The translations under genes and the position numbers were made by a program. From DATACZ01 sp036258795 (GTDB lineage: Bacteria > Actinomycetota > CADDZG01 > JAHWKV01), in contig DATACZ010000106.1 of NCBI GenBank assembly GCA_036258795.1, forward strand, positions 1 through 5,765: a DNA stretch of 5,765 bases. The letters are read 5' to 3'. Within the stretch, counting starts at the first letter, position 1; every line of letters starts with the position of its first letter. The notes under the pieces are model-generated. The model had not been told where the DNA came from. It searched no databases and saw only the letters and a list, made by a program, of their open reading frames with translations. Of this stretch, positions 5,281-5,765 are shown in pieces.

Positions 5281-5765
5281 ATGAGAGCTCTGGCGATGAA
5301 CGGCTACGGATTGAAGCAGGTAGGGCTCGTCGAGCTTCCGGATCCCCACCCAGGGCCCGGCGAGGTACTAGTACGAGTCCACGCTGCAGCCCTGAACCGT
5401 CTCGATCTGTGGACCTCGTCGGGATCTCTAAATATCGAGCATCGGTTCCCTCACGTTCTTGGGGCGGACGGCGCCGGGCAAGTCGAGGTGGTCGGTGAGG
5501 GATCTAGTGGCGCCATGCGGGGTGCTGCAGTGTTCGTCAACCCAGGCCTTTCTTGCGGCAAGTGCGAGTACTGCCGATCCGGCGAACAGTCACTGTGCAC
5601 TAGCTTTCGCCTGCTCGGCGAGCACGTCAATGGAACTTTCGCAGAGCTTGTCGCCGTTCCGGCCGGCAATGTGTACGCCGTTCCTGAACAGCTCTCAATG
5701 AAGGAAGCGGCCGTCCTGGGAGTAACCTTTGCGACCGCTTACCGGATGCTCTTCACCCGAGGTGG
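5281..5765 (+). CDS. Zinc-binding dehydrogenase / quinone reductase-like MDR protein (partial, 3' end outside window)
   Basis: The first 161 codons of a medium-chain dehydrogenase/reductase, open to the window edge. The N-terminal GroES-like domain is plain: MRALAMNGYG at the start, LPDPHPGPGEVLVRVHAAAL (19-38), NRLDLW (39-44) and PHVLGADGAG (57-66). A structural-zinc lobe has Cys92, Cys95, Cys98 and Cys106 (CGKCEYCRSGEQSLC). AVLGVTFATAYRML (148-161) leads into the cofactor domain, which is cut off. The usual catalytic-zinc ligands in this half are missing: no Cys near residue 40, and GAD in place of GHE. Such members include NAD(P)H-dependent alkene/quinone reductases and some alcohol dehydrogenases; the substrate is unknown. 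The ATG at 5281 has AGGA (5272-5275) 5 nt upstream and a typical MRAL start. An in-frame ATG at 5263 would add six residues. It is divergent from the pha operon, and any PHA role is unproven. Confidence 0.88.
   Translation, partial: MRALAMNGYGLKQVGLVELPDPHPGPGEVLVRVHAAALNRLDLWTSSGSLNIEHRFPHVLGADGAGQVEVVGEGSSGAMRGAAVFVNPGLSCGKCEYCRSGEQSLCTSFRLLGEHVNGTFAELVAVPAGNVYAVPEQLSMKEAAVLGVTFATAYRMLFTRG

Overview
The window carries a complete polyhydroxyalkanoate (PHA, probably polyhydroxybutyrate) biosynthesis operon. Five minus-strand genes are packed between 5071 and 109, in transcription order: a small phasin-like protein, phaE, phaC, phaB and phaA. Together they cover the pathway. PhaA condenses two acetyl-CoA, PhaB reduces the product to (R)-3-hydroxyacyl-CoA, and the class III PhaC/PhaE synthase polymerises it. 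The phasin-like protein probably coats the granule.

The genes are tightly arranged. phaE and phaC overlap by 4 bp (ATGA). The other gaps are 27 bp (phaB-phaA), 63 bp (phaC-phaB) and 59 bp (phasin-phaE). The four genes other than phaC have clear Shine-Dalgarno (SD) sequences, each ending 5 nt before the start codon.

To the right is a 209-bp divergent intergenic region (5072-5280). It contains a two-block dyad symmetry, both blocks sharing one exact centre at 5197, which is a good candidate operator. Beyond it a medium-chain dehydrogenase/reductase gene reads rightwards from 5281 and runs off the window. To the left, the last 36 codons of an unrecognised plus-strand gene end at 112, where its TAG shares a CTAG palindrome with the TAG of phaA, so the two genes converge with interlocked stop codons.

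Organism: a bacterium of moderately high GC with strong GGAGG-type ribosome binding sites. The thiolase internal region (HMGDQSDD, then REEQDQWSARSHQRAHQA) reminds me of actinobacterial acetyl-CoA acetyltransferases, but I cannot place the organism from this window alone.

The pathway is known. The less ordinary points are the basic, octapeptide-repeat tail on PhaE, the Trp/Gln motif shared by PhaE and the small phasin-like protein, the dyad operator candidate, and a Thr-to-Met change in the PhaB cofactor-binding motif. I found no tRNA, rRNA, CRISPR array or insertion sequence.
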